DNA of 64,000 nt from Rhodothalassium salexigens DSM 2132 (GTDB taxonomy: Bacteria; Pseudomonadota; Alphaproteobacteria; Sphingomonadales; Rhodothalassiaceae), in assembly GCF_004341375.1 (NCBI RefSeq), contig NZ_SLXO01000003.1:1-64000 (forward strand), written 5' to 3'. Position 1 is the stretch's first letter; every line of letters starts with the position of its first letter. Position numbers and translations under genes: made by a program. The notes under the pieces are model-generated. The model did no database searches. It was not told the origin of the DNA and saw only the letters and a program-made list of their open reading frames with translations. This document shows positions 52,629 to 62,768 of this stretch, piece after piece.

Positions 52629-53177
52629 TCAGCGCCGGTCGCCGTTGCGCCCGCTGTCGTCGTCGCCATAGCGCACCGCGTCGGGCTCCAGGTCGATGAT
52701 GTCGTCCGAGCCATGGCCGTGCGGGCGCCCGTGGAAGCGCGGGTCGTGAAAGCGTGGGTCATGGCCGCGCGGGTCGGGGCCGGCGCCGGTCTCGGTGCGC
52801 ACGATCATGGCGTTGACCATGCTGCCGACGCCCCAGGCGATCAGCAGCCGGCGCAGGCCGGGGATCAGCAGCACGAAGCCCACCGCGTCGGTCAACAGGC
52901 CGGGCAGAAACAGGCACACACCCGAAAGGGCCAGCAGCAAGCCTTCGAGCACGTCGCCGATCAACGGTTCGCCCCGGTCGGCCGCCGCACGAATGCGCAA
53001 CACAAGGTCGCGGCCTTGCAGGCGGACGATCGACACGCCGATGACCGCCGTGGCGATCGTCAACAGCACGGTCCAGCCCAGGCCGATGGCCTGGCCGGCA
53101 AGCCCGAACGCATACAATTCGGCCAGCGGCAGGCCGACCAGCAGGAGGATCAGCACGAGGCCGACACTTGTTCTCAT
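52629..53177 (-). CDS. fxsA: FxsA family membrane protein with His-rich tail
   Basis: FxsA proteins are small inner-membrane proteins; E. coli FxsA affects phage T7 exclusion by the F plasmid. The 182-residue protein has membrane segments at about 5-30, 35-50 and 85-125 (GLVLILLLVGLPLAELYAFG, GVCLFLPGLLTDAVGFVLLI, PGLRRLLI). The C-terminal tail is rich in His, Arg and Asp (RGHDPRFHDPRFHGRPHGHG), longer than usual, and might bind metal. ATG 53177 is preceded by a GGGTGAT site; a GTG two codons upstream is also possible. Confidence 0.9.
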   Translation of the reverse strand: MRTSVGLVLILLLVGLPLAELYAFGLAGQAIGLGWTVLLTIATAVIGVSIVRLQGRDLVLRIRAAADRGEPLIGDVLEGLLLALSGVCLFLPGLLTDAVGFVLLIPGLRRLLIAWGVGSMVNAMIVRTETGAGPDPRGHDPRFHDPRFHGRPHGHGSDDIIDLEPDAVRYGDDDSGRNGDRR

Positions 53178-53330
53178 GGACACATCACCCTATGTCTGGC
53201 GTTCACGGTGTGGACGCTCTTTCTTCGATGTGCGTAGACTGTAGGGCTGTTGCAAGGTCCGCTCAAATTTCGGACATCCTGCGGGATTTTCGACCGTCCC
53301 GCGGGCAGCCCCCAAGACAGGTGATCTTTC

Positions 53331-54005
53331 ATGAACGGCGGTGTTGTCGATCTCATCATTCTGGCCATGATTGCCGGTTTCATCATCTTGCGCCTGCGCA
53401 GCGTGTTGGGCCGCCGGCCGGAGGATGATCAGTCCCCGGCACCGGGTCAGGCCAGCCCGCGCGGCCAAGACGGCCCGCTGGCTCGTAAGCCGGCCAGCCC
53501 TGATCGCGAGGCGCGCGGCGATGGCGAGTCCGTGGTCGACATGGAAGCCGACCCCAAGCTGCGCGAGGTCTATCGCAAGATCCGCCGCGCCGACGCGTCG
53601 TTCGACCCGGCGGGCTTTCTGTCCGGCGCCCGCGAAGCCTACACGATGATTCTGGAGGCGTTCTGGGCCGGCGACAAAGAAACCATCAAGCCGTTTCTGT
53701 CCGACAAGCTGTTCAACAGCTTTGCCAAGGCGATGGACGACCGGGCCGAACAGGGGCACCGGGTCGAAAACAAGATCGTCGATCTGGACAAGGTGGACAT
53801 CGCCGACGCCGAGATGGTCGATGGCCGGGCGCGCCTGACGGTTCGATTCGTCACCAGCTTGGTCAACCTGGTGCGCGACGAGCAGGGCCGGGTGATCGAG
53901 GGCGATCCCACCGACACCATCGAGGTCACCGACCGCTGGACGTTCGAGCGCGATCCCAAGTCCGCCGACCCCAACTGGACGCTGATCGCCACCCGGTCGG
54001 AGTAA
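53331..54005 (+). CDS. Tim44-domain inner-membrane protein
   Basis: The 224-residue protein has one N-terminal membrane helix (DLIILAMIAGFIILRLRSVL), a Pro/Arg-rich linker (residues 30-70) and a C-terminal Tim44-like domain from about residue 85 (IRRADASFDPAGFLSGAREA, then YTMILEAFWAGDKETIKPFL and SDKLFNSFAKAMDDR). In mitochondria the domain links the import motor to the membrane, and bacterial versions (TimA) form membrane-associated complexes in Caulobacter. It is followed by mltA four bases later, suggesting an operon with cell-envelope functions. Confidence 0.9.
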   Translation: MNGGVVDLIILAMIAGFIILRLRSVLGRRPEDDQSPAPGQASPRGQDGPLARKPASPDREARGDGESVVDMEADPKLREVYRKIRRADASFDPAGFLSGAREAYTMILEAFWAGDKETIKPFLSDKLFNSFAKAMDDRAEQGHRVENKIVDLDKVDIADAEMVDGRARLTVRFVTSLVNLVRDEQGRVIEGDPTDTIEVTDRWTFERDPKSADPNWTLIATRSE

Positions 54006-54009
54006 CGCC

Positions 54010-55278
54010 ATGGCCCGGCCGTCCCGCGATGGGACCTGGGCGCTGGTGGCGGTTGCGCTGGCGGTGCTGCTGGCCGGCGTCGTTCTGGCGCTGGTCCTGG
54101 TGCCGCCCCGGCCGTCCAAGGCGCCCGAACCGCCCAAGCCCATCGACCGCGCGCTGCGCTACGACCCGGTGGATTATGCCGCGCTGCCGGGCTGGGCGGC
54201 CGACGACCACAGCTTGGCGCTGCAAGCGTTTCTGCAAAGCTGTCGGGCGTTCGAGAAACAGCCCGCCGAACGACCGGTGGGGCCGGGCCCGGTGGGCACC
54301 ATGGCCGACTGGACGCCGCTGTGCGCCGAGGCCCGGTCGCTGGCCGCCGGCGGGATCGACGAGCGCACCGCGCGGGCGTTCTTCGAGGATCGTTTCCAAC
54401 CCCTGGCCTTGACCTTGGGCCCCGAACGCCAGGGGTTTCTGACCGGCTATTACGAGCCGGTGCTGGCCGGCAGCCGGGTTCGCACCGAGCGCTTCGACGT
54501 GCCACTTTACGGCCCCCCGCCCGACTTGGTGACCGTCGATCTGGGCGCCTTTCGCGCCGATCTCGACGGCGAGCGGATCACCGGCCGGGTCGAGGACGGC
54601 CGCCTGCGCCCCATGCCCGACCGCGGCGCCATCGACCGCGGTGCGCTCGCCCAGCGCGATCTGGAGATCGTCTGGCTCGACGACCCGGTCGAAGCGTTTT
54701 TTCTGCACATCCAGGGGTCGGGGCGCATCCAGTTGCGCGACGGATCGGTGCTGCGGGTCGGCTATGCGGCGCGCAACGGTCATGCCTATCGCAGCGTCGG
54801 GCGCGAACTGCTCGCGCGCGGGCTGTTGGCACCGGGGCAGGCGAGCGCGCCGGGGATCAAGGCATGGCTGCGCGACCATCCCGACCAGGCTGCCGCGTTG
54901 ATGGCCGAGAACCCCTCCTATATCTTCTTTCGCGTCGTCGAAGAGTTGGCCGACCGGTCGGTGGGGCCCATCGGCGCGCTCGGTGTGCCGTTGACGCCCG
55001 AGCGCAGCCTGGCGGTGGACCGGACGCATCTGCCCTTGGGCGCGCCGGTCTATCTGGATGCCAGCTACCCCGCGCCCCAAACCCACGAAGCGCGGCCGCT
55101 GCGCCGGTTGATGATGGCGCAGGACGTGGGCGGGGCGATCCGCGGCGCACTGCGCGGCGACGTGTTCTGGGGCACCGGGCCCAAGGCGGCCGAGATCGCC
55201 GGCCACATGATGCACGAGGCGCGGTTCTATCTGCTGGTGCCCAAGACGGTGGCATCGGGCGCCATGGCCGCTATGTAA
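54010..55278 (+). CDS. mltA: Membrane-bound lytic murein transglycosylase A (MltA)
   Basis: MltA cleaves peptidoglycan glycan chains to anhydromuropeptides. The 422-residue protein starts with one hydrophobic anchor (LVAVALAVLLAGVVLALVLV). It has the MltA domain with GFLTGYYEPVLAGSRVRTER and the 3D domain near the C-terminus (RRLMMAQDVGGAIRGALRGD, VFWGTGPKAAEIAGHMMHEA) with catalytic Asp. It does not show a clear lipobox. ATG 54010 starts four bases after the Tim44-domain gene stop. The smr gene follows after 63 bases. Confidence 0.94.
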   Translation: MARPSRDGTWALVAVALAVLLAGVVLALVLVPPRPSKAPEPPKPIDRALRYDPVDYAALPGWAADDHSLALQAFLQSCRAFEKQPAERPVGPGPVGTMADWTPLCAEARSLAAGGIDERTARAFFEDRFQPLALTLGPERQGFLTGYYEPVLAGSRVRTERFDVPLYGPPPDLVTVDLGAFRADLDGERITGRVEDGRLRPMPDRGAIDRGALAQRDLEIVWLDDPVEAFFLHIQGSGRIQLRDGSVLRVGYAARNGHAYRSVGRELLARGLLAPGQASAPGIKAWLRDHPDQAAALMAENPSYIFFRVVEELADRSVGPIGALGVPLTPERSLAVDRTHLPLGAPVYLDASYPAPQTHEARPLRRLMMAQDVGGAIRGALRGDVFWGTGPKAAEIAGHMMHEARFYLLVPKTVASGAMAAM

Positions 55279-55341
55279 GGGGCCATTGGCGGCCCGGATC
55301 GGGCCGGATGCCCCTTGATGACGGTCGGTGGAACGAACGGT

Positions 55342-55899
55342 ATGGCGGCCAAGAAGACCCTGTCGGATGAGGACGCGGCCTTGTGGGATGCGGTCAAGCA
55401 GACCGTCAAACCCCTGGGCCAGCGCAAGGTGGTGGCGAGCGCGCCGCCGCCGCGCCGGCCGGTGCGCGCGCCCCGGCCCGCCGATCCGCTCGACGCGCCG
55501 CGCGTGCCGGCACCGGCTGCGGCGATCGACCGGCGCACCGCGCGGCGGCTGGCACGCGGGCAGATGGCGATCGACCGCAAGCTCGACCTGCACGGCCGCA
55601 CCCAGGAACAGGCGCTGTCGTTGCTGACCATGGCGGTGCAGCAGCTCTATGCTCAAGGCGGGGGCTGTTTGCTGGTGGTCACCGGGCGCGGCGGCCGGCG
55701 GTTTCGCCAGACCGGCGACGTGCCGGCGGCCTATCGCCGGCGGGAGGATTTCGCGCCCGAAGGCGGCGTGCTCAAGCGCCAGGTGCCGCTATGGCTGACC
55801 GGCGCGGAGCTGGGCGGTTTCGTCTATGCCTATGGTCCGGCGGCCGATAGCCATGGCGGCGCCGGCGCGCTTTATGTGATGGTGCGCCGGCGCCGCTGA
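55342..55899 (+). CDS. Smr domain protein (MutS2-type small nuclease domain)
   Basis: The 185-residue protein has an N-terminal disordered Pro/Arg-rich segment and a C-terminal Smr domain. Its motifs are IDRKLDLHGRTQEQALSLLT, LLVVTGRGGRRFRQ (the LDLHG and TGRG boxes) and the closing ADSHGGAGALYVMVRRRR. Smr domains nick DNA or bind RNA. I chose ATG 55342 (GGTGGA upstream); an ATG at 55318 is an alternative. The gene ends 14 bases from the convergent hslU gene, without a visible terminator. Confidence 0.88.
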   Translation: MAAKKTLSDEDAALWDAVKQTVKPLGQRKVVASAPPPRRPVRAPRPADPLDAPRVPAPAAAIDRRTARRLARGQMAIDRKLDLHGRTQEQALSLLTMAVQQLYAQGGGCLLVVTGRGGRRFRQTGDVPAAYRRREDFAPEGGVLKRQVPLWLTGAELGGFVYAYGPAADSHGGAGALYVMVRRRR

Positions 55900-55913
55900 C
55901 CGTTGGCGGACGA

Positions 55914-57224
55914 TCAGAGGATATAGCGGCTGAGGTCGGTGTCCTCGCTCAGATTGCCCAGATGCTCGCGCACATAGGCGGCGTCGACGGTCACCGTCTC
56001 GCCGGTGCGGTCGGTGGCGGTGAACGATACCTCGTCGAGCACCCGTTCCATGATCGTGTGCAGCCGCCGCGCGCCGATGTTTTCCACCGTGGCGTTGATA
56101 TCGGTGGCCATGCGCGCCAACTCGTCGACGCCGTCGTCGGTGAACACCAGGGTCACGCCCTCGGTGGCCATCAGCGCCACATACTGCTTGACCAGCGAGT
56201 ATTCGGGCTCCAGCAGGATGCGCCGGAAATCGTCCTGGGTCAGCGCCGACAATTCGACCCGGATCGGCAGCCGGCCTTGCAGTTCGGGCAGCAGGTCCGA
56301 CGGCCGCGACAGGTGGAAGGCGCCCGAGGCGATGAACAGCACATGGTCGGTCTTGACCGCGCCGTATTTGGTCGACACCGAGGTGCCCTCGATCAGCGGC
56401 AGCAGGTCGCGCTGTACGCCCTCGCGGCTGACGTCGCCGCCGCGCGTCTGTTCGCCCGCGCAGATCTTGTCCAACTCGTCCAGGAACACGATGCCCGACT
56501 GTTCGACCAGGGTGATCGCCTCGCGGTTGACCTGGTCGTCGTCCAGCAGATTGTCGGACTCCTCGGCGATCAGCGTTTCATAGGCGTCGGCGACGCGCAG
56601 ACGCTTGCGCACCGTGGGCTTGCCGAACGCCTTGCCGAGCATGTCGCCCAGATTGACCATGCCCATCTGCGCGCCCGGCATGCCGGGGATGTCCATGGTC
56701 GGCAGCGACGCGCCGCCGGTGTCCGACAGGTCGAGTTCCACCTCCTTGTCGGCCAGCTCGCCGCTGCGCAGCATGTCGCGATACTTCTTGCGCGTGGTCT
56801 CGCCCGCCTGGTCGCCGACCAGGGCGGTGACCACCCGTTCCTCGGCATTGAGTTCGGCCTGGGCGCGGACATTGCGGCGCTCGCGTTCGCGCACCATGGC
56901 GCGCGCGGTCTCCACCAGGTCGCGGATGATCTGTTCCACGTCGCGGCCCACATAGCCCACTTCGGTGAACTTGGTCGCCTCGACCTTGAGGAACGGCGCC
57001 TGGGCGAGCTTGGCGAGCCGGCGCGAAATCTCGGTCTTGCCGACGCCGGTAGGGCCGATCATCAGGATGTTCTTGGGCAGCACCTCGTCGGCCATGTCGC
57101 CGTCGAGTTGCTGGCGCCGCCAGCGGTTGCGCAGGGCGATGGCCACGGCGCGCTTGGCGTCGCCCTGACCGATGATGAAGCGATCCAGTTCGGAAACGAT
57201 CTCGCGCGGCGAAAAAGCGGTCAT
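55914..57224 (-). CDS. hslU: ATP-dependent protease ATPase subunit HslU
   Basis: HslU unfolds proteins and feeds them to HslV. The 436-residue AAA+ protein has the start [20 protein letters not shown], the Walker A box [39 protein letters not shown], the intermediate domain at about 130-240, and Walker [15 protein letters not shown]. The C-terminus DLSRYIL fits the site that docks into HslV. The start overlaps the hslV stop (ATGA at 57221-57224). Confidence 0.97.
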   Translation of the reverse strand: MTAFSPREIVSELDRFIIGQGDAKRAVAIALRNRWRRQQLDGDMADEVLPKNILMIGPTGVGKTEISRRLAKLAQAPFLKVEATKFTEVGYVGRDVEQIIRDLVETARAMVRERERRNVRAQAELNAEERVVTALVGDQAGETTRKKYRDMLRSGELADKEVELDLSDTGGASLPTMDIPGMPGAQMGMVNLGDMLGKAFGKPTVRKRLRVADAYETLIAEESDNLLDDDQVNREAITLVEQSGIVFLDELDKICAGEQTRGGDVSREGVQRDLLPLIEGTSVSTKYGAVKTDHVLFIASGAFHLSRPSDLLPELQGRLPIRVELSALTQDDFRRILLEPEYSLVKQYVALMATEGVTLVFTDDGVDELARMATDINATVENIGARRLHTIMERVLDEVSFTATDRTGETVTVDAAYVREHLGNLSEDTDLSRYIL

Positions 57225-57778
57225 GACAGGTCCAGGGCTTCGAGGGTCACTTGGTCGTTGGTATAGATGCAGATGCCGGCGGCGATCGCCATGGCGCGGC
57301 GGGCCACCTGTTCGGCACTGAGCGGCTGGTCGGCCAGCGCGCGCGCCGCAGCGAGTGCGTAATTGCCGCCCGAGCCGATGCCGATGACGCCGTCGTCGGG
57401 CTCTAGCACGTCGCCAAGGCCGGTGAGCACCAGCGACACCTCGGCGTCGGCGACGATCATCATCGCTTCGAGCCGGCGCAGATAGCGGTCGGTGCGCCAG
57501 TCCTTGGCCAGTTCCACGGCCGCGCGCTTGAGCTGGTTGGGGTGGCGTTCGAGCTTGGCCTCCAGCCGTTCCATCAGCGTGAAGGCGTCGGCGGTGGCGC
57601 CGGCGAACCCGGCCAGGATGTTGCCCTTGGCCAGCCGGCGCACCTTGAGCGCGGTGCCCTTCATCACCGTGTCGCCCACCGACACCTGGCCGTCGCCGGC
57701 GACGACCACTTGGTTATCCTTGCGCACCGATACGATGGTGGTGCCGTGCCAGGGCGGCGACGCGGATTGCGGGGACAT
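57221..57778 (-). CDS. hslV: ATP-dependent protease peptidase subunit HslV
   Basis: HslV is the threonine protease of the HslUV complex. The 185-residue precursor has the propeptide [12 protein letters not shown] and the catalytic Thr after Gly in [40 protein letters not shown] and [18 protein letters not shown] are present. ATG 57778 has AGGAG seven bases upstream, which decides against the longer in-frame start. hslV and hslU overlap; the divergent his operon starts 288 bases upstream. Confidence 0.97.
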   Translation of the reverse strand: MSPQSASPPWHGTTIVSVRKDNQVVVAGDGQVSVGDTVMKGTALKVRRLAKGNILAGFAGATADAFTLMERLEAKLERHPNQLKRAAVELAKDWRTDRYLRRLEAMMIVADAEVSLVLTGLGDVLEPDDGVIGIGSGGNYALAAARALADQPLSAEQVARRAMAIAAGICIYTNDQVTLEALDLS

Positions 57779-58066
57779 GGGATCTCCTGTCAAAGGCCGG
57801 CCGGCGCGCGAGGGTATCGACAGCGCCGGACGTGAGATGGATCGGGCGCCTCGGGTCGCCGGGCACCGGATTGCGGGGTATGTAAAGTCGCGCGCGGCGC
57901 GTCGCAAGGTGGCCACCTTGGCGATTGGCTTGGACGCCTGGGCCTGTTATACCCCGCCGCGACCGGGCTGGGGGCTGCTTTGCTGCTGTCCGGCCGATGA
58001 TCAGCCCGGTCGGGGATGGCGCGGTGAGGGATGCGCGCCGCCGCCGGCGCAGCCAAGAGGGGTCCG

Positions 58067-58666
58067 ATGATCATGCGTCAGGGCCAGGTCTCCCGCCAGA
58101 CCAAGGAAACCGCCATCACCGCCCGGGTCGCGCTCGACGGCACCGGCATCGCCGACATCGACACCGGTGTCGGCTTCTTCGACCATATGCTGACCGCGCT
58201 GGCCCGCCACAGCCTGATCGACGTGGCGCTCAAGGCCGAGGGCGACCTGCATATCGACGCCCACCATACGGTCGAGGATTGCGGTATCGTGCTCGGCCGC
58301 GCGGTGGCCCAGGCGCTGGGGGACAAGGCGGGTATCGAACGCTTCGGCGCGGCTTATGTGGCCATGGACGAGGCGCTGGTGCGCGCCGCGCTCGACGTGT
58401 CGGGGCGCGCGTTCCTGGTCTGGGACGTGACCTTCACCCAGGACCGGCTGGGCACCATGGACGCCGAGCTGGTGCAGGAGTTCTTCCGCGCCTTCGCTTG
58501 GGAGGCCGGGCTGACCCTGCACGTCACCCAATTGGCCGGGACCAACAATCACCATATCGCCGAGGCCGCGTTCAAGGCGCTGGCCCGGGCGCTCAAGATG
58601 GCGCTGGCCATCGACCCGCGCCGGCCCGACGCCGCGCCGTCGACCAAGGGGACGTTGAGCGCATGA
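58067..58666 (+). CDS. hisB: Imidazoleglycerol-phosphate dehydratase HisB
   Basis: HisB dehydrates imidazoleglycerol phosphate in histidine synthesis. The 199-residue protein is monofunctional and shows the two metal motifs [20 protein letters not shown] and [20 protein letters not shown]. The late [20 protein letters not shown] is also typical. ATG 58067 lies after a GAGGGG site; the ATG two codons downstream is an alternative. The stop overlaps the hisH start (ATGA). It is the first gene of the his operon. Confidence 0.96.
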   Translation: MIMRQGQVSRQTKETAITARVALDGTGIADIDTGVGFFDHMLTALARHSLIDVALKAEGDLHIDAHHTVEDCGIVLGRAVAQALGDKAGIERFGAAYVAMDEALVRAALDVSGRAFLVWDVTFTQDRLGTMDAELVQEFFRAFAWEAGLTLHVTQLAGTNNHHIAEAAFKALARALKMALAIDPRRPDAAPSTKGTLSA

Positions 58667-59316
58667 GCGAACGGGTTGCGGTGGTGGACTGCGGGTCGGG
58701 CAATCTCCGGTCTGCGGAAAAGGCTCTGGTGCGGGCGGCGCGCGGTGCTGGCATCGACCGGCGGGTCGCGGTGACCGCCGACCCCGACGCGGTGCGCCGG
58801 GCCGACCGGCTGGTGCTGCCGGGCGTCGGCGCGTTTGCCGAATGTCGCGACGGTCTGGCCCGGGTGGCCGGCATGCTCGACGCGCTCGACGAGGCGTGCC
58901 GGGCGGCCAAGCCGATCCTGGGCATCTGTGTGGGCATGCAGTTGCTGGCCAGTCGGGGCCATGAATACCGGGTCGAACCGGGCCTGGACTGGATCGCCGG
59001 CGAAGTCCAGCCGCTCAAGCCGGCTGACCGGGCGGCCAAGATCCCGCACATGGGCTGGAACCGCCTGACGCCGACGCTGGCCGGCAGCCGCCACCCGCTG
59101 CTCGACGGCATCGGCCCCGGTGCCCATATGTATTTCGTCCATTCCTATCATTTCGTGCCCGCTGCGCGTGCGGCGGTCCTGGCCGAGAGCGACCATGGCG
59201 GCCGCTTTGTCGCCGCGATTGGGCGCGACACGGTGGTCGGAACCCAGTTTCACCCTGAGAAAAGCCAGCAAATGGGGCAGAAGCTGTTGGAAAACTTCTT
59301 AAGGTGGCGGCCATGA
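58663..59316 (+). CDS. hisH: Imidazole glycerol phosphate synthase, glutaminase subunit HisH
   Basis: HisH supplies ammonia from glutamine to HisF. The 217-residue class I glutamine amidotransferase has [40 protein letters not shown], the nucleophile Cys in [18 protein letters not shown], and the His-Glu pair in [13 protein letters not shown]. Start ATG 58663 overlaps the hisB stop. The stop overlaps the GNAT gene start (ATGA). Confidence 0.96.
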   Translation: MSERVAVVDCGSGNLRSAEKALVRAARGAGIDRRVAVTADPDAVRRADRLVLPGVGAFAECRDGLARVAGMLDALDEACRAAKPILGICVGMQLLASRGHEYRVEPGLDWIAGEVQPLKPADRAAKIPHMGWNRLTPTLAGSRHPLLDGIGPGAHMYFVHSYHFVPAARAAVLAESDHGGRFVAAIGRDTVVGTQFHPEKSQQMGQKLLENFLRWRP

Positions 59317-59900
59317 GCGCAGACGGCATGAATGTCCTTCCGGAGATGATGGTGCATACGGCAGTAACGCGGGTGACGGCGCTGGAAGACCATGAACTCG
59401 GCGACCTGGTGAAGGCGGCCGAGGCGGCGATCGACGAGGGCGGCGCCAATTGGACGCGCTCGCCGGGCCAGGCGCCGCTGGAGAAATATTTTCGCGGTGT
59501 CATGCTGGCGCCGCACCGGGATCTGTTCGTCGCCCGGCTCAACGGCCGGGTGCGCGGCGGCCTGCAACTGATCCAGCCGCCGCCCTTGTCCGAGACCGGC
59601 CCGTCGAGCGGCGAGATCGCGTCGTTCTTCGTCGCCCCGGATGCGCGCGGTTTCGGCCTGGCGCGCGGCTTGATCGACGCGGCCGAGGCGCGCGCGCGCG
59701 ACCTGGACCTCAAGGTGCTGGACCTGTCGATCCGCGCCGACCGCGAGGCGGCGCAAAGCCTGGTGCGCGCCAAGGGCTTCCACCGCTGGGCGGTGAAGTC
59801 GCACTATGCCCATGTGGACGGCCGGTTCGTCGCCGGGGCGTATTTTTCCAAGGACCTGGACGACCCCGACGGGCTGTCGGACGAGGACGAAGAGGGCTGA
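59313..59900 (+). CDS. GNAT family N-acetyltransferase embedded in the his operon
   Basis: The 195-residue protein shows the acetyl-CoA-binding GNAT core: [40 protein letters not shown] (the Q/R-x-x-G-x-G/A loop) and [21 protein letters not shown]. The acidic C-terminus [13 protein letters not shown] is short. It lies between hisH and hisA with an ATGA overlap to hisH (AAGGTGG site), and hisA follows four bases later. Its constant place in alphaproteobacterial his operons suggests a linked role, but the substrate is unknown. Confidence 0.9.
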   Translation: MSADGMNVLPEMMVHTAVTRVTALEDHELGDLVKAAEAAIDEGGANWTRSPGQAPLEKYFRGVMLAPHRDLFVARLNGRVRGGLQLIQPPPLSETGPSSGEIASFFVAPDARGFGLARGLIDAAEARARDLDLKVLDLSIRADREAAQSLVRAKGFHRWAVKSHYAHVDGRFVAGAYFSKDLDDPDGLSDEDEEG

Positions 59901-59904
59901 TGCC

Positions 59905-60645
59905 GTGAAGCTGTATCCCGCCATCGACTTGAAGGACGGCCAGTGCGTGCGGCTCTATCAGGGCCGCATGGACGCCGCGACGGTCTATAACGACGACCCC
60001 GCAGCCCAGGCCAAGGCGTTCGAGACGGCGGGTTGCCATGCCCTCCATCTGGTCGACCTCAACGGTGCCTTCGCCGGCCAGCCGGTCAACGGCGCGGCGG
60101 TGGAGCGGGTGGTGGCCACGGTCGGCGTGCCGGTGCAACTGGGCGGCGGCATCCGCGACCTGACGACCATCGCCCAATGGCTCGACCGGGGCGTCGACCG
60201 GGTGATCCTGGGCACCCTGGCGGTGCGCGAACCCGACACGGTGATCGAGGCGTGCCGGCGCCACCCCGGCCGCATCGCCGTCGGCATCGACGCGCGCGGC
60301 GGGCGCGTGGCGGTCGAAGGCTGGGCCGAAACGGCGGACGACCTGCCGGTGGCCGACCTCGCCCGCCGGTTCGAACAGGCCGGCGTCGCCGCCATCGTGT
60401 TCACCGATATCGACCGCGACGGCACCCTCACCGGGGTCAATGTGGACGCGGTGGCGGACCTGGCCGAGGCGGTGTCGATCCCGATCATCGCGTCGGGCGG
60501 GGTGCGCGGCCTGGGCGATCTGCAGGCGCTGGTGGAGCGGCAAAAGCACTGCTCGGGCACCATCGAGGGCGTGATCGCCGGGCGCGCGCTTTATGACGGC
60601 ACGCTCGACCTGGGCGCTGCCCTGGCGCTGTTGGAGGCCCCCTGA
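59905..60645 (+). CDS. hisA: Phosphoribosylformimino-5-aminoimidazole carboxamide ribotide isomerase HisA
   Basis: HisA isomerises ProFAR to PRFAR in histidine synthesis. The 246-residue (beta/alpha)8 protein has [20 protein letters not shown] with the catalytic Asp, [55 protein letters not shown] and [16 protein letters not shown]. The start is GTG 59905, since the frame begins with the conserved VKLYPAIDL and no nearby ATG is in frame. The TGA stop and hisF ATG share one base. Confidence 0.96.
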   Translation: MKLYPAIDLKDGQCVRLYQGRMDAATVYNDDPAAQAKAFETAGCHALHLVDLNGAFAGQPVNGAAVERVVATVGVPVQLGGGIRDLTTIAQWLDRGVDRVILGTLAVREPDTVIEACRRHPGRIAVGIDARGGRVAVEGWAETADDLPVADLARRFEQAGVAAIVFTDIDRDGTLTGVNVDAVADLAEAVSIPIIASGGVRGLGDLQALVERQKHCSGTIEGVIAGRALYDGTLDLGAALALLEAP

Positions 60646-61415
60646 TGCTCAGCGTGCGGCTGATCCCGTGTCTCGACGTGAAGGCCGGCCGGGTGGTCAA
60701 GGGGGTCAATTTCGTCGACCTGCGCGACGCCGGCGACCCGGTGGAACAGGCGCGCGTCTATGACCGCGCCGGCGCCGACGAGCTGTGTTTTCTGGACATC
60801 ACGGCGAGCCACGAGAAACGCTCGATCCTGCTCGACGTGGTGCGCCGCACCGCCGAGCAGTGCTTCATGCCGCTGACCGTCGGCGGCGGCGTGCGCACGG
60901 CGGAAGACGTACGCAAGCTGTTGGTCGCCGGCGCCGACAAGGTGTCGGTGATGACCGCCGCCGTCGACCGCCCGGACCTGATCGCCGAGCTGGCGCAGCG
61001 CTTCGGCCGCCAGTGCATCACCGTGGCGGTGGACGCCAAGCAGATCAGCCCCGGGCGCTGGGAGGTGTTCACCCATGGCGGGCGCACCCGCACCGGTATC
61101 GACGCGGTCGCCTATGCCCGGCTGGCGGCTGAGAAGGGCGCAGGCGAGATCCTGCTCACCTCCATGGACAAGGACGGCACCCGCGACGGCTTCGACCTGG
61201 CGCTGACCCGGGCGGTGGCGGATGCGGTGCCGGTGCCGGTGATCGCATCGGGCGGCGTCGGCACGCTCGACCATCTGGTGGCGGGCGTGCGCGACGGCCA
61301 TGCCTCGGCGGTGCTGGCGGCGTCGATCTTCCACTTCGGCGACCATTCGATCCCCGAGGCCAAGCGCTATATGGCGGCGGCCGGGCTGGCGATGCGCGAG
61401 GGCGACCATGGCTGA
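60645..61415 (+). CDS. hisF: Imidazole glycerol phosphate synthase, cyclase subunit HisF
   Basis: HisF condenses PRFAR with ammonia to imidazoleglycerol phosphate. The 256-residue (beta/alpha)8 protein has [80 protein letters not shown] and [20 protein letters not shown] with the catalytic Asp. It pairs with HisH. ATG 60645 overlaps the hisA stop, and hisE starts eight bases before the stop. Confidence 0.97.
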   Translation: MLSVRLIPCLDVKAGRVVKGVNFVDLRDAGDPVEQARVYDRAGADELCFLDITASHEKRSILLDVVRRTAEQCFMPLTVGGGVRTAEDVRKLLVAGADKVSVMTAAVDRPDLIAELAQRFGRQCITVAVDAKQISPGRWEVFTHGGRTRTGIDAVAYARLAAEKGAGEILLTSMDKDGTRDGFDLALTRAVADAVPVPVIASGGVGTLDHLVAGVRDGHASAVLAASIFHFGDHSIPEAKRYMAAAGLAMREGDHG

Positions 61416-61815
61416 CCGCCCCAAGAACACCCAAGCCCCCGACGCTTCCCCTGGCGCTCCTCAAGCCCGCCAGGACACCCCGGCACCGGGTCGCGACTGG
61501 CAGGTGCTCGACGCGCTGGTCGCCACCATCGCCGAGCGTCGCGCCGCCGGCGACGACCAGACCAGCTATACCGCCCGGCTGTTCGCCAAGGGCCGCGCCA
61601 AGATCGCCCAGAAGGTCGGCGAGGAGGGGCTGGAGACCGCGCTCGCGGCGGTGGGCGAGGGGCCGGACGCGGTGGTCTCGGAATCGGCCGACCTGTTGTT
61701 CCACTGGCTGGTGCTGCTGGCCGAGATGGACGTGGACCCGGCCCGGGTGCTCGACCGGCTGGCCGAGCGCCAGGGCTTGTCGGGGCTGGCGGAGAAGGCG
61801 GCGCGCTCCGACTGA
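61408..61815 (+). CDS. hisE: Phosphoribosyl-ATP pyrophosphatase HisE
   Basis: HisE hydrolyses phosphoribosyl-ATP. The 135-residue protein has an extra N-terminal Pro/Ala-rich segment (residues 1-30) and then the all-alpha MazG-like core: [60 protein letters not shown] and [20 protein letters not shown]. The start ATG 61408 overlaps the end of hisF by eight bases. No hisI domain is fused; that step lies elsewhere. Confidence 0.93.
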   Translation: MADRPKNTQAPDASPGAPQARQDTPAPGRDWQVLDALVATIAERRAAGDDQTSYTARLFAKGRAKIAQKVGEEGLETALAAVGEGPDAVVSESADLLFHWLVLLAEMDVDPARVLDRLAERQGLSGLAEKAARSD

Positions 61816-61921
61816 TCCGGGGCGGACAGGAAAAGCGGTTTGGCGGCCGGGGCTTGCGGCGCCTGCGTCAAGCCGCCAAAGTCGGGACCCACGGACCCTG
61901 CCAGCTTGAGGAGCGCCGCCC

Positions 61922-62287
61922 ATGGCCTATGATCCCGACAATGTCTTCGCCAAGATCCTGCGCGGCGAACTGCCGTGCAACAAGGTCTATGAGAACGAGC
62001 ACGCGCTCGCCTTTCACGACATTCACCCGCAAGCGCCGGTGCACGTGCTGGTGATCCCCAAGGGCGCGTATGTGTCCATGGAGGATTTCACCGCCAACGC
62101 GCCCGACGAGCTGGTGCTGGGCTTTTTCCGTACCGTGGGCCATGTGGCGCGGGAATTGGGCCTGTCGGACCCGGGCTTTCGTATCCTGGCCAATCATGGC
62201 GCCGACGCCCACCAAGAGGTGCCGCACCTGCACGTGCACATCTTCGGCGGCCGGCCGTTGGGGGCGATGCTGGTCAACGCCGGTTGA
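61922..62287 (+). CDS. HIT family protein (Hint-like purine phosphoramidase)
   Basis: The 121-residue protein has the histidine-triad motif HLHVHIFGG (H-x-H-x-H-x-x) preceded by EVP. The Hint-like start is DNVFAKILRGELPCNKVYEN, with FHDIHPQAPVHVLVIPKGAY following. Hint proteins hydrolyse adenosine phosphoramidates. ATG 61922 has GAGGAG nine bases upstream. It follows the his operon by about 105 bases and probably uses the same or a separate promoter. Confidence 0.94.
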   Translation: MAYDPDNVFAKILRGELPCNKVYENEHALAFHDIHPQAPVHVLVIPKGAYVSMEDFTANAPDELVLGFFRTVGHVARELGLSDPGFRILANHGADAHQEVPHLHVHIFGGRPLGAMLVNAG

Positions 62288-62348
62288 CCCATTTGTCGCA
62301 CCCAGCCGTATCTCGTTGGTCCGACAACAAAACCGGAGTGACCGAGAG

Positions 62349-62741
62349 ATGACCATTGCCGCCTGGTGTGTGCTCGCCTTCCTGATTATCGCCTATGCGC
62401 CGCGCGCCGGCTCGATCCGCGGCGCGATCGCGCAGGAAGGCCGGTACGACAATATCAACCCGCGCGCCCAGCAGGCCCGCCTCGAAGGTGCCGGCGCCAA
62501 GGCCCAGGCCGCCCACGCCAACAGCCTTGAAGCCTTCGCCCCGTTCGCCGCCGGGGTCTGGGCCGCGCACGCCTTCGGCGCCGACCCGATGATCCGGGAC
62601 GGCCTGGCGCTGGCCTTCGTGGCGGTACGGCTGGTCTATTGGCGCGCTTATGTGGCCGACTGGGGCAATGGCCGCTCGGTGGTTTGGGCGCTGGGCTTCC
62701 TCATCACCGTGGCCCTGTTCGTCGCCGCCGGTCTGACGTGA
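62349..62741 (+). CDS. MAPEG family membrane protein
   Basis: The 130-residue protein has about four transmembrane helices and the MAPEG-type pattern: ARLEGAGAKAQAAHANSLEA, FAPFAAGVWAAHAFG (R-x-x-x-A-H-x-N-x-x-E) and a late helix VRLVYWRAYVADWGNGRSVV. Small bacterial MAPEG proteins include glutathione-related and unknown enzymes. ATG 62349 has GGAGTGACCGAGAG upstream. It converges with the PfkB-kinase gene, with a GC-rich hairpin between. Confidence 0.88.
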   Translation: MTIAAWCVLAFLIIAYAPRAGSIRGAIAQEGRYDNINPRAQQARLEGAGAKAQAAHANSLEAFAPFAAGVWAAHAFGADPMIRDGLALAFVAVRLVYWRAYVADWGNGRSVVWALGFLITVALFVAAGLT

Positions 62742-62768
62742 CGCTGGCGCGCCGCTAAGGACGCGAAA

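Noticed and set aside
54010..54110. MltA as a lipoprotein
   Set aside because: The N-terminal hydrophobic segment has no cysteine in a lipobox position; it is better read as a signal anchor.
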